Made by a program: the position numbers and the translations under genes. A stretch of 64,000 bases of DNA. Source: Asanoa ishikariensis (lineage in GTDB: Bacteria; Actinomycetota; Actinomycetes; Mycobacteriales; Micromonosporaceae). Location of the stretch: the NCBI RefSeq assembly GCF_900107455.1, contig NZ_FNQB01000005.1:124001-188000 (forward strand), read 5' to 3'. Below are positions 16,832-24,924 of this stretch, in pieces (position 1 is the stretch's first letter; each line of letters opens with the position of its first letter). The notes under the pieces were generated by a model. The model saw only the letters and a list, made by a program, of their open reading frames with translations. It had not been told where the DNA came from and made no database searches.

Positions 16832-19800
16832 ATGAGCACACCGTTACGCCGTCCCCTGTCCATAGTCGCGGCCGCGGGCCTGCTCCTCGGTAGCGTGCTG
16901 GTCGCGCCGGTGGCAGCCCAGGCCGCTCCGCCGCCCCAGGAGCCTGGCGTCACCCTGCGCGTCTTCGACGTACAGGTGCCGCTCAACGAGATCTGTGACC
17001 TCAAGCCCAGCCAGACGCCCAACGTGGACAAACTCATGCCCACGATCAACTGGACGACGACCGCCGACTTCGGCGGGTTCAGCGACAACTTCGTCACCCA
17101 GGTGGTCGGCAACATCAACATCGCCACGGCCGGCAGCTACACGTTCCGGCTCACCAGCGACGACGGCTCCCGGCTGCTGATCGACAACACGGTGGTCATC
17201 GACCACGACGGTCTGCACAGCGCCCAGCCGCCCAAGGAAGGCACGATCTCCCTCACCACCGGCTACCACTCGCTGCGGATCGACCACTTCGAGCGCAGCG
17301 TCGACCAACAGATCACGCTGGACTGGCGTACGCCCGGATCGTCGACCTTCGTGCTCGTGCCCAACAGCGTGCTGTCCACCGACGCCGGCGTGGTGCGGGT
17401 GACCGCCCCGGGCCGCAAGGAGTGCGAGGCCGGCACCGACACTCCCGGCGACGGCCTGCCGCTGAACTCCCTGAACCCCAACTACACGCTGACCAACCTG
17501 CGCCCGACCGGCTTCCAGCCGCAGGTGTCCGCGATGGACTGGCTGCCCGACGGCCGGCTCGCGATCACCACCTGGGGCGGCACGGACAACGTGCTCGGCG
17601 AGGTCTACCTGCTGTCCAATGTGACCACCGCGACCGCGCCGTCACAGGTGACGTACCAACGGATCGCGCAAGGACTGCGGGAACCGATGGGCATCAAATA
17701 CGTCGACGGAAAGCTGTACGTGTCGGAGAAGCACCGGCTCGTCGAGCTCAACGACACCAACGGCGACTGGGTCACCGACAACTACCGTCAGGTGGCGACG
17801 TGGCCGTGGGGTGGCAACTTCCACGAGTTCGCGTTCGGGCTGCTCTACCAGGCGCCGTACTTCTACCTGAACCTGTCGATCTCGATCAACTACGGCGGCG
17901 CGACGACGAACCCGCAGCCGGCCGCCAACCGCGGTTCGACGATCCGGATCGACAAGAACTCGGGCGCGGTGCACTACGTCGCGGGCGGCCTGCGTACACC
18001 CGATGGCATCGGTTGGGGTCCGGAGGGTGGCATCTTCGTCACCGACAACCAGGGTGACTGGCTCCCGTCCTCGAAGCTGGTGCACATCAAGCAGGACCGG
18101 TTCTTCAACCTCAACATGAACCCGCCCGGCCCGTTCCAGAGCCAGCCGGTGACCCAGCCGGTGCTGTGGATGCCGCAGAACGAGATCGCCAACTCGCCGA
18201 GCACACCGGTGCTCGTGCAGTCGGGTGTCTACGCCGGCCAGATGCTGATCGGCGACGTGACCTACGGCGGCCTGCAGCGGGCGTACCTGGAGAAGATCAA
18301 CGGTGAGTACCAGGGTGCGCTGTTCCGGCACACCCAGGGCCTCGAGATGGGCGTGCTGCGCACGTCGATCGGCCCGAACGGCGCCATCTACGTCGGAGGC
18401 CTCGGCGCCGACGGCAACTGGGGCCAGGAGGGCAAGCTGAAGTACGGCCTGCAGAAGCTGACGCCCAACGGCGGCAACGTGTTCGACATGCTCGCGATGC
18501 GCGCTGTCAGCGGCGGTTTCGAGGTGGAGTACACCCAGCCTCTGTCGGCCGCCACGATCGCCAGCTTGGCCACCAAATACCAGGTGAAGCAGTGGCGGTA
18601 CGTGCCGACGCAGAACTACGGCGGCCCGAAGGTCGACGAGCAGACGCTGACGGTCACCTCCGCGACCGCGTCCGCCGACGGCCGCAAGGTCACCCTGAAG
18701 ATCAACGGCCTGCAGTCCGGCCGGGTGGTGTACCTGCGCTCGCCGCGCCCGTTCTCCGCGGCCAACGGCCAGGAGCTGTGGAGCACGGAGGCCTGGTACA
18801 CGCTCAACTCCCTGATCGACGGCCCGCAACAACCGGGCGGCGTGCTGGAGGCGGAGTCGGCGGCACTGTCCGGCGGCGCCGTCGTGGCGACGGACCACCT
18901 GAACTACACGGGTTCGGGCTTCGTTGCCGGCTACGGCACCCAGGGCGCGAACACCACGTTCACGGTGTCCGCGGCCGCCGCTGGTTCCTATGACGTGAAC
19001 CTTCGTTACTCGAACGGCCCCAACGGCGGCACGGGTACGAAGACGGTGTCGCTGTACGTCAACGGCACCAAGCTGCGCCAGACGCAGTTGCCGTTCACGA
19101 ACAACTGGGACACGTGGGCGACGAAGACGGAGGCGGTGACGCTGAACGCGGGCAACAACACCATCTCCTATCGGTACGACGCCGGCGACATCGGCAACGT
19201 CAACCTGGACAACATCTCGGTCACGGGCGGCCCGTCCTCGACGGTCAACCTGGCGCTGAACAAGACGGCCACATCGGACAGCTCGTGCAACGCCAACGAG
19301 GGCCCGGCGAAGGCGGTCAACGGGAGCACGACGGGCGGCAACACCGACAAGTGGTGCTCGCTGGGCTCCTCCAAGTGGATGCAGGTCGATCTGGGTGCGG
19401 CGACCACGGTGAGCCGGGTCGTGCTCAAGCATGCGGCGACCGGCGGCGAGAACGCGTCGTGGAACACCCGGGACTTCAACGTCCAGGTGTCCACCAACGG
19501 CACGTCATGGTCCACAGTGGCCACGGTGACAGCCAACACCGCGGCGACGACGACGCACAACTTCACCGCGGTGCAGGCGCGATACGTACGGCTCAACGTG
19601 CAGACCCCGGCGAGCGACGGCAACGGGGCGGCGCGGATCTACGAGTTCGAGGTCTACGGCACGACCAGTTCAGGCCCGACCCGAACGGTCCTGTTCGACG
19701 GCACCGCGGCGTCGATGACCGCGAACTGGCAGCACACCGACGGCCGCAACCCGACCTGGACCATCACGGGCGGCGGCATGCAGGTCAACGGCGGTGACAT

Positions 19801-20260
19801 CCGAACCCGGCAGAGCTACGGCGACTACAAGCTGCACGTCGAGTTCTGGCTCCCCTTGTACGGGCCGGAGGTGACAGGCCAGGCCCGCGCGAACAGCGGC
19901 GTCTACCAACAGGACCGTTACGAGCTACAGGTCCTGGACTCGTTCGGTGACACGTCGCTGGGCAACGACGAAGCGGCCTCGATCTACCAGAAGAAGGCAG
20001 CCGACGTGAACGCGGCGACGGCACCGGAGACCTGGCAGACGTACGAGGTCACCTTCCGAGCGGCCCGCTTCAACGGCACGACGAAGACCGAGGACGCCCG
20101 GATGACAGTGGTCTGGAACGGCGTGACGGTGCACAACAACGTGGCCGTCAACGGTCCGACAGGCGGGGGAGCGGCCGAGGCCAACACCCAGGGCCCGATC
20201 CGCCTACAGGACCACACAAACCCGGTCCGCTACCGCAACGTCTGGATCGAACCCGCGTAA
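16832..20260 (+). CDS. Secreted modular protein: PA14, sugar-dehydrogenase-like propeller, CBM, F5/8C, DUF1080
   Basis: A 1142-aa exported protein. ATG 16832 follows GGAGGA. After a signal peptide (to about residue 32) come a PA14 carbohydrate-binding fold (about 35-185; SDDGSRLLIDN), a glucose/sorbosone-dehydrogenase-like six-bladed propeller (about 205-655; MDWLPDGRLAI, GLREPMGIKY, GGLRTPDGIGWGPEGG), a CBM6/35-like sandwich (about 668-800; VLEAESAALSGG), an F5/8C discoidin domain (about 803-945; NLALNKTATS) and a DUF1080 domain (about 950-1140; FDGTAASMTANWQ, ANSGVYQQDRYELQVLDSF). DUF1080 is now linked to 3-keto-glycoside cleavage. Joining an oxidising propeller to it suggests oxidation followed by elimination of a glycoside. 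The propeller's cofactor is not evident. Confidence 0.85.
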   Translation: MSTPLRRPLSIVAAAGLLLGSVLVAPVAAQAAPPPQEPGVTLRVFDVQVPLNEICDLKPSQTPNVDKLMPTINWTTTADFGGFSDNFVTQVVGNINIATAGSYTFRLTSDDGSRLLIDNTVVIDHDGLHSAQPPKEGTISLTTGYHSLRIDHFERSVDQQITLDWRTPGSSTFVLVPNSVLSTDAGVVRVTAPGRKECEAGTDTPGDGLPLNSLNPNYTLTNLRPTGFQPQVSAMDWLPDGRLAITTWGGTDNVLGEVYLLSNVTTATAPSQVTYQRIAQGLREPMGIKYVDGKLYVSEKHRLVELNDTNGDWVTDNYRQVATWPWGGNFHEFAFGLLYQAPYFYLNLSISINYGGATTNPQPAANRGSTIRIDKNSGAVHYVAGGLRTPDGIGWGPEGGIFVTDNQGDWLPSSKLVHIKQDRFFNLNMNPPGPFQSQPVTQPVLWMPQNEIANSPSTPVLVQSGVYAGQMLIGDVTYGGLQRAYLEKINGEYQGALFRHTQGLEMGVLRTSIGPNGAIYVGGLGADGNWGQEGKLKYGLQKLTPNGGNVFDMLAMRAVSGGFEVEYTQPLSAATIASLATKYQVKQWRYVPTQNYGGPKVDEQTLTVTSATASADGRKVTLKINGLQSGRVVYLRSPRPFSAANGQELWSTEAWYTLNSLIDGPQQPGGVLEAESAALSGGAVVATDHLNYTGSGFVAGYGTQGANTTFTVSAAAAGSYDVNLRYSNGPNGGTGTKTVSLYVNGTKLRQTQLPFTNNWDTWATKTEAVTLNAGNNTISYRYDAGDIGNVNLDNISVTGGPSSTVNLALNKTATSDSSCNANEGPAKAVNGSTTGGNTDKWCSLGSSKWMQVDLGAATTVSRVVLKHAATGGENASWNTRDFNVQVSTNGTSWSTVATVTANTAATTTHNFTAVQARYVRLNVQTPASDGNGAARIYEFEVYGTTSSGPTRTVLFDGTAASMTANWQHTDGRNPTWTITGGGMQVNGGDIRTRQSYGDYKLHVEFWLPLYGPEVTGQARANSGVYQQDRYELQVLDSFGDTSLGNDEAASIYQKKAADVNAATAPETWQTYEVTFRAARFNGTTKTEDARMTVVWNGVTVHNNVAVNGPTGGGAAEANTQGPIRLQDHTNPVRYRNVWIEPA

Positions 20261-20271
20261 CCCCAAGACGG

Positions 20272-20295
20272 GCGCCGGGTCATTCGACCCGGCGC
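20272..20295. terminator. Bidirectional hairpin between convergent genes
   Basis: GCGCCGGGTC (20272-20281) and GACCCGGCGC (20286-20295) form a 10-bp perfect stem with a 4-nt loop. It overlaps the stop codon of the leftward regulator gene. There is no U-tract on either strand, as is usual for actinomycetes. Confidence 0.55.
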
Positions 20296-21188
20296 TCGTT
20301 CGCCCGCGGCTCGTGCTGCCGGCCCGTCTGCAGGGCTCGCAGATGCCGCTGGAGGTGGTGGTCCAGGATCCGGTCGACGTCGGTGACGGCCTGCGCCGCA
20401 TACCCGTCGAAGATCTGCCGATACACAGCGACGTCCGCGGGACCGTGGGACGTCAGCGATGTGTTCAGCAGGTCGACTGCGACCGAACGGTCGCCCAGTT
20501 CGAAGCCGTGCATGGGCGGCGGAATGATGCGTCGGCCCTGGGGAATCACGCTGACCGTGACGTTGTCCTGCTTGGCGACCTCGCGCAGCCGTTCGAGCTG
20601 TGCGGGCATGTATTCGGGCGCACAGACATTGTCGGTCAGTACGTTCTCCAGCATGAGGAAGTGGAAGGTCCGCGTCGGATCGGCGAGGATCTCCTGGCGC
20701 TGGATTCGGGCGGACACCGCTTGGAGGACGGCGCGCTGAGAGGTGATCTCGCCGGCCGAGAACATGAGTTCGTGGAACGGCGTGAGAACGGATCTCGCGT
20801 AGTCACTCGACTGGATCAGCCCTGGTATCACCGAAGGTTGGAAGACGGCCAGCATCTGCGTGTCGGCCTCGAACGCCGCCGCACTTCTTTGCGCGTCCGC
20901 GAGCGTAGGGCCGAGGGGACGCCAGTCGGTCATCCGGTCGTGCGACAGCTCGGCCATTCTCACGAGCTCGACCACGAGATCGTCGGGCGCCTCGAGCGCC
21001 CGAGCGATCCGCTCCACGTCTGCGGCCTCGGCCGGCGCCCCGTTCTCAATCCGAGAAATCTTCGGCTGGCTCATGCCGACCAGCACGCCCAGTTGTCTGC
21101 CGGTCAGGTTCCTCGCTGCTCGAAGCCGTGCTAGTCGCGCGCCCAGCGAGTCGGGCTGGTCGTGGGGAGCGCCAAGGTTGTTGGCCAT
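20280..21188 (-). CDS. XRE-family regulator with DUF5753 domain
   Basis: A 302-aa regulator found in many copies in actinomycetes. It has an N-terminal XRE helix-turn-helix (about 15-75; LGARLARLRAARNLTGRQLG, MSQPKISRIENG) and a C-terminal DUF5753 domain (about 110-280; VIPGLIQSSDYARSVL, PPPMHGFELGDRSVAVDLLN). Such proteins are usually paired with a small partner gene and several affect development or antibiotic production. The partner here is the 21221-21475 gene, 32 nt upstream, probably in the same transcript. A 15-bp palindrome precedes the pair. Confidence 0.88.
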   Translation of the reverse strand: MANNLGAPHDQPDSLGARLARLRAARNLTGRQLGVLVGMSQPKISRIENGAPAEAADVERIARALEAPDDLVVELVRMAELSHDRMTDWRPLGPTLADAQRSAAAFEADTQMLAVFQPSVIPGLIQSSDYARSVLTPFHELMFSAGEITSQRAVLQAVSARIQRQEILADPTRTFHFLMLENVLTDNVCAPEYMPAQLERLREVAKQDNVTVSVIPQGRRIIPPPMHGFELGDRSVAVDLLNTSLTSHGPADVAVYRQIFDGYAAQAVTDVDRILDHHLQRHLRALQTGRQHEPRANERRVE

Positions 21189-21220
21189 CAGCGCTCCCTC
21201 CTCCGTGGACTAGTCGCTGA

Positions 21221-21475
21221 TCATGAAAGGCCGCGCGCGGCATTCTTCAGTAGCTCGACGGGAATCTCAACGAGTTGTTCTCCGTCGGGGAGGGTGACGC
21301 CCGCATGATCTCCGGTAACGATGTAGCCCTGGACGACGATGGTGCCGCGACCGCTGTCGTAGACCGTCGGGCACGTGCCTGTTGTGCAATACGCGGAGAT
21401 GGTCCGAAGGTTGAACGCCGCCGAAGCCGACGGACCCTGGTTTGACGTGACTGCATCTGCACCGATGCTGGGCAT
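21221..21475 (-). CDS. Small partner protein of the XRE-DUF5753 regulator
   Basis: An 84-aa protein (start ATG 21475; GTG 21481 is possible) upstream of the XRE-DUF5753 gene, where many loci have a DUF397 gene. It does not show the DUF397 pattern. Instead it has CTTGTCPTVYDSGRGTIVVQGY, then GVTLPDGEQLVEIP, reminiscent of an alternative partner type in this gene neighbourhood. The CxxGxCP motif could bind metal or form a disulfide. By analogy with BldB/WhiJ-type loci it may modulate the regulator. Confidence 0.65.
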   Translation of the reverse strand: MPSIGADAVTSNQGPSASAAFNLRTISAYCTTGTCPTVYDSGRGTIVVQGYIVTGDHAGVTLPDGEQLVEIPVELLKNAARGLS

Positions 21476-21745
21476 ATTCACGAAGCCGTATCCTGATTCA
21501 GGATCTTTGCGGCGTCAACCTCCCACGCTGAATTGTCATCCATCTGAAGGGCCGCTAGTTGGTGGTAGTCCATCGGCCGTCCTGCGATGTGGACGCTACC
21601 ACTCAGCCATATGGCAACTTAGATGTGTTTTGACCCGGCTTCTAACCTGAATTCGCGCCAGTTGAATTATGCATGTGACCTTGAATGTTGATCATGGATA
21701 GTGAATCCATCGACGTGCGGCCCAACGATGTGTGGGGTGATCATC
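21476..21745. other. Gene-free, AT-richer spacer
   Basis: About 270 bp between the divergent XRE pair and the micro membrane protein genes. Apart from the 15-bp palindrome at 21490-21504 I see no credible gene; reading frames here have no ribosome site or conserved features. The lower GC content compared with its flanks is typical of promoter DNA or of a decayed insertion site. Confidence 0.5.
21490..21504. promoter_or_regulatory. 15-bp palindrome upstream of the XRE pair
   Basis: ATCCTGA-T-TCAGGAT is a perfect palindrome ending 8-14 bp before the possible starts of the small partner gene. The spacing and symmetry suit autorepression by the XRE regulator. Confidence 0.55.
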
Positions 21746-21961
21746 GTGAGTCTTGCGGATCTTTGGACATCGCTCAGCGACCATCGGTACGTCTACCTGG
21801 CCCTCGCCGTGGTCGTCGCCGCCGTCGCGCTGCGGTCGATGCGCCGGGCGTTGGCGCCGATCGGGCCGATCGTCCACGCGTTGGCCGCCATCGCCGGTGT
21901 CGCCTTCGCGGTCGGAATGGCGGTCGTCGTTCTCTTCGCTGTCGTCGTGAGCGGAACCTGA
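21746..21961 (+). CDS. Micro membrane protein, two helices
   Basis: A 71-aa product starting at GTG 21746 (GTG 21737 is an alternative) with GGGGTG several nt upstream. Two hydrophobic stretches (YVYLALAVVVAAVAL and IVHALAAIAGVAFAVGMAVVVLFAVVV) are separated by a short basic loop (RSMRRALAP). The stop TGA overlaps the AGGAGG of the next gene, so the pair is probably coupled. No family is recognised; a small membrane accessory or regulatory peptide is possible. Confidence 0.55.
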   Translation: MSLADLWTSLSDHRYVYLALAVVVAAVALRSMRRALAPIGPIVHALAAIAGVAFAVGMAVVVLFAVVVSGT

Positions 21962-21971
21962 GGAGGTCGGG

Positions 21972-22214
21972 GTGGAGCACATCGCGCTCGTCGGGGTGGT
22001 CGGTGCGTTCGTCGGCCTGGTCGTGCTGGTCGAGCTCGCCGCCGCCGTGCTTCCGCTGGTCATCATCCTGACCTACGTGCCGCCGTGTGACCGGGCGGCG
22101 TTGGCCGAGCTCATCGCGGCCACCGACAGCTCGCGCCGGTTGCGGGTCGGCCGCGCGCTGCGGGTCGCCGTCGCTGCCCGCCGGGTCGAGCGGGCCAGGG
22201 ACACCCTCGTGTAA
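21972..22214 (+). CDS. Micro membrane protein with basic cytoplasmic tail
   Basis: An 80-aa product from GTG 21972, preceded by AGGAGG (21961-21966) at 5-nt spacing. One long hydrophobic region (ALVGVVGAFVGLVVLVELAA to LVIILTYV) is followed by an Arg-rich tail (SSRRLRVGRALRVAVAARRVERARD). It is translationally linked to the preceding two-helix protein. I do not recognise it. The basic tail could touch nucleic acid or lipid headgroups. Confidence 0.6.
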   Translation: MEHIALVGVVGAFVGLVVLVELAAAVLPLVIILTYVPPCDRAALAELIAATDSSRRLRVGRALRVAVAARRVERARDTLV

Positions 22215-22288
22215 ATGGATGAGTCGGGTGGGTGACGGATGCGAAAGTCGTTCACTCGAACGGGGGTCAATCGATGGCGATCAGCGGA

Positions 22289-22294
22289 TACTGT
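22289..22294 (+). promoter_or_regulatory. -10 box of the leaderless methyltransferase gene
   Basis: TACTGT stands 7 nt before the GTG at 22302. It argues for that start over the upstream ATG at 22239, for which no ribosome site is seen. Confidence 0.45.
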
Positions 22295-22301
22295 TGCCCG
22301 C

Positions 22302-23093
22302 GTGGTACCGGAGCGGTGGTCCGAGAAAGACGCCTACGAGGCCTATATGGGCCGGTGGAGCCGTCGGGTGGCCCCGCTGTTCCTACGCTGGCTGACCGCA
22401 CCCGTGGGGCGGCGATGGGTCGACGTCGGGTGCGGGACCGGGGCGCTGAGTGGCGCGGTTCTTGCCGCCGCGGCGCCGGTCGAGGTGGTCGGTGTGGACA
22501 GCTCGGCCGCCTTCGTGACCGCCGCCGCCGATCGCGTCGGTGATCCGCGAGCCCGGTTTCGGGTCGGTGACGCGGAGGCGTTGCCGTTCGACGACGGGGA
22601 GTTCGACGTCGCGGTCAGCGGGCTGGCGCTCAACTTCGTGTCCGAGCCCCGTCGGGCCGTCGCCGAGCTGGCCCGGGTCACGGCCCCGGGCGGCACGGTG
22701 GCCGCCTACGTCTGGGACTACGGCGACGGCATGGAGATGCTCCGCTACTTCTGGGCCGCCGCGGCGAAGATCGACCCGACGGCGCCGGACGAGTTGGACC
22801 GGTTCGCCGCGGTGTGCCGCCCCGATCCGCTCCGCACACTGTGGACCGGCGCGGGGCTCCAGGGCGTGACCGTCGACGCGGTGTCGACACCGACCACGTT
22901 CACCGGGTTCGACGATTTCTGGACCCCGTTCCTCGGCGGGCAGGGCCCGGCGCCCGGCTTCGTCGCGCGGCTCGAGGCCGCCGACCGCAACCGCCTCCGC
23001 GACCTGCTGCGGTCCCGACTGCCGGCCGCGCCGGACGGCTCGATCCGACTCACCGCGCGCGCTTGGACGGTTCGCGGCACCCTCCCGGACTGA
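22302..23093 (+). CDS. Class I SAM-dependent methyltransferase
   Basis: A 263-aa Rossmann-fold methyltransferase. Motif I is VDVGCGTGALSGAVL, the acidic adenosine-binding residue is in VVGVDSS, motif II is GDAEALPFDDGEFDVAVSGLAL, and motif III lies in RVTAPGGTVAAYVWDY. The N-terminal AYEAYMGRWSRRVAPLFLRWL is typical of the UbiE/ArsM-like group. The substrate is unknown, as neighbours give no pathway. The GTG at 22302 is preferred (leaderless). The last 13 codons and stop were duplicated in tandem just downstream without changing the protein. Confidence 0.83.
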   Translation: MVPERWSEKDAYEAYMGRWSRRVAPLFLRWLTAPVGRRWVDVGCGTGALSGAVLAAAAPVEVVGVDSSAAFVTAAADRVGDPRARFRVGDAEALPFDDGEFDVAVSGLALNFVSEPRRAVAELARVTAPGGTVAAYVWDYGDGMEMLRYFWAAAAKIDPTAPDELDRFAAVCRPDPLRTLWTGAGLQGVTVDAVSTPTTFTGFDDFWTPFLGGQGPAPGFVARLEAADRNRLRDLLRSRLPAAPDGSIRLTARAWTVRGTLPD

Positions 23094-23140
23094 CCGCGCG
23101 CTTGGACGGTTCGCGGCACCCTCCCGGACTGACCGCGCGC
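23056..23140. repeat. 39-bp tandem duplication at the methyltransferase 3' end
   Basis: The segment 23056-23101 recurs without mismatch at 23095-23140, a period of exactly 39 bp (13 codons). It covers the end of the methyltransferase reading frame and both TGA stops (23091-23093 and 23130-23132). The perfect identity implies a recent event. Confidence 0.9.
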
Positions 23141-23246
23141 GCAACCCGTTCGGCCCGGCGCGCCGGTTCGTGACCGACAGCAAAATCCGGTCAAATGGGT
23201 GTCGCGGCGCCCGACGGTGCTGCGGCGAGGAACGGGGGCAGTGCCG

Positions 23247-23447
23247 ATGAACGCGAACGGCGTGGCGAGTGAGATCCGTTGGGTCTACCGCCCACCCCGC
23301 AACCGCAGGTCGCCCGAGTCGAACCTGTCCGGCGCGCCGGTCTTCGGCGTCAGCGCCGCCGACGAGGCCGGCCTGGTAGACGTCATCCTGACCGACGGCA
23401 CGCGCCTCACCGCCCCCGCCGGCGATGTCGTCGCCGAGCCCTGCTGA
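23247..23447 (+). CDS. Small hypothetical protein
   Basis: A 66-aa cytoplasmic product from ATG 23247 beginning MNANGVASEIRWVYR. It contains a possible short beta domain (LVDVILTDGTRLTAPAGDVVAEP). Purine-rich sequence (GAGGAACGGGGG) lies 12-25 nt upstream, not an ideal spacing. No family is recognised. Codon use is ordinary for the window. Confidence 0.42.
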   Translation: MNANGVASEIRWVYRPPRNRRSPESNLSGAPVFGVSAADEAGLVDVILTDGTRLTAPAGDVVAEPC

Positions 23448-23542
23448 CTCACGACGCGCCGATGACCGTCGATGCGATGGACTTCGATCTCTAGCACCTA
23501 GACTCCGGGGCTTCGATCCCACGAACCCTGGGGAGGTCCTAC

Positions 23543-24886
23543 GTGTGGTTTCGACGAGCAGGTCTGGTCGCCGCGTTGGTTGTCGCCTCGACGGCCGTCG
23601 CCGTCGCTCCGGCGGCGGCCGCGCCACCGCCGCCCAAGCTCAGCGACTTCGACCTGCGGCCCGCGTCCAACGCGATCGCACTGACGCAGCGCGTGCAGGA
23701 GCTTGACGCCGAACTGCCCAAGCTCGGCGTCCAGAACATCCTGGCGCAGGCCAGCCGCGACGGCACCGCGATGTCGGGCGCCGGCGCGATCTGCAACCCG
23801 GACGCGGTCGATGTCAGGCAGCGCGATCTCAACGCCGTCTACAGCTTCTGTTTCGACGCCGCCGACAGCGGCACCAACGGCGGCAACGTCGAGTGGACGC
23901 CGCAGGGGATGACCACCGTCGCCGACGCGCAGGAGGACCAGTTCTGGGGCAACTCGCAGCCGCTGCTGGTGAGTTGGTACAACAACGACTCCGAGCAGGT
24001 CAAGGGCACCCGGATCACGTTCGTCGACGTGCACACCGGCGCCTACCAGCACGTGCTGCTGGCCTATCCGTTCCAGAACGACTCCGGCAACGCGACCTAC
24101 ATGAGCCTGCGCAACAACCAGGACTCCAGCGGCAGCTCGCTGCACGCCGGCGGCCTCGCCTGGTACGGCAACTTCCTCTATGTCGCCGACACGCGCCGGG
24201 GGTTCCGGGTCTTCGACATGCGCTACATCTTCGACCTGCAGGCGGCCGGCGCTAAGGGCAACCTCACCGACAAGACCAAGATCGGCCGGCAGAACGGGGT
24301 CTTCTACGGGCACGGCTACCGCTACGTGATGCCCGAGGTAGGCGCGTGGACCAGCAACGCCGGGCAGGTCGGCGACGCCAGCACCTGCACGGTGGACGGC
24401 GCCCCGCACTTCTCGTTCGTCGGCCTCGACCGCACCGGCGGAGACCACCTGACGACCGGTGAGTACTGCGACGGCGCCGCCAACGGCAACGACCCCAACA
24501 AGACCGGGCGGGTGGCCAACTGGCCGCTGGACGGGCTCAACGGGCTGCCGGCGATCTCCAGCGACGGCCGATGGCGGGCGACCAGCGCGTACCGGCTGCC
24601 CGTCCCGAACGTGCAGGGCGCGGTCGGGCACGGCAACACGTACTACCTCAACCGCAGCCACGGCAAGGACGTGCCGGACCAGAACGACAACGGCGACCTG
24701 CTGCGGTCGACGGCGCCGAGCGGCACGACGGGCACGCTCGGCACGCCGGTCCGTCGCACGGCACCGGTCGGCCCCGAAGACCTGAGCTACTGGTCCGACT
24801 TCTACGGTTTCGGCGACGTGCTGTTCAGCATCACCGAACATCCAACACAACGCATGGTGTACGCGACGCCTGTCTCCGCGTTCTGA
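23543..24886 (+). CDS. Secreted beta-propeller-like protein of unknown function
   Basis: A 447-aa exported protein. GTG 23543 follows GGGAGG by 6 nt. The signal peptide ends after about residue 27 (AAALVVASTAVAVAPAAAA type). The mature part contains recurring blade-like segments (GGLAWYGNFLYVADTRRGFRVFDM, GRWRATSAYRLPVPNVQG, PEDLSYWSDFYGFGDVLFSITEHP), consistent with a propeller with few conserved active-site features. At least four cysteines could form disulfides. No specific family is assigned. A hairpin terminator follows immediately. Confidence 0.72.
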   Translation: MWFRRAGLVAALVVASTAVAVAPAAAAPPPPKLSDFDLRPASNAIALTQRVQELDAELPKLGVQNILAQASRDGTAMSGAGAICNPDAVDVRQRDLNAVYSFCFDAADSGTNGGNVEWTPQGMTTVADAQEDQFWGNSQPLLVSWYNNDSEQVKGTRITFVDVHTGAYQHVLLAYPFQNDSGNATYMSLRNNQDSSGSSLHAGGLAWYGNFLYVADTRRGFRVFDMRYIFDLQAAGAKGNLTDKTKIGRQNGVFYGHGYRYVMPEVGAWTSNAGQVGDASTCTVDGAPHFSFVGLDRTGGDHLTTGEYCDGAANGNDPNKTGRVANWPLDGLNGLPAISSDGRWRATSAYRLPVPNVQGAVGHGNTYYLNRSHGKDVPDQNDNGDLLRSTAPSGTTGTLGTPVRRTAPVGPEDLSYWSDFYGFGDVLFSITEHPTQRMVYATPVSAF

Positions 24887-24895
24887 GGAGCCCGA

Positions 24896-24924
24896 GCGGG
24901 CCGGTGCGGCACCGGCCCGCTCAC
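24896..24924. terminator. Bidirectional hairpin terminator
   Basis: GAGCGGGCCGGTG (24896-24908) and CACCGGCCCGCTC (24912-24924) form a 13-bp perfect stem with a 3-nt loop between two convergent genes. It overlaps the stop codon of the M48 peptidase gene. Confidence 0.75.

Noticed and set aside
17642-19432. Minus-strand frame of about 600 codons
   Set aside because: Shadow of the modular PA14/DUF1080 gene.
21375-21650. Plus-strand frame of 91 codons opposite the small XRE partner
   Set aside because: No ribosome site, antisense to a better-supported gene, no conserved features.
22383-23627. Minus-strand frame covering the 39-bp duplication
   Set aside because: The repeated peptide it contains is only the reflection of the DNA duplication; the plus-strand methyltransferase is real.
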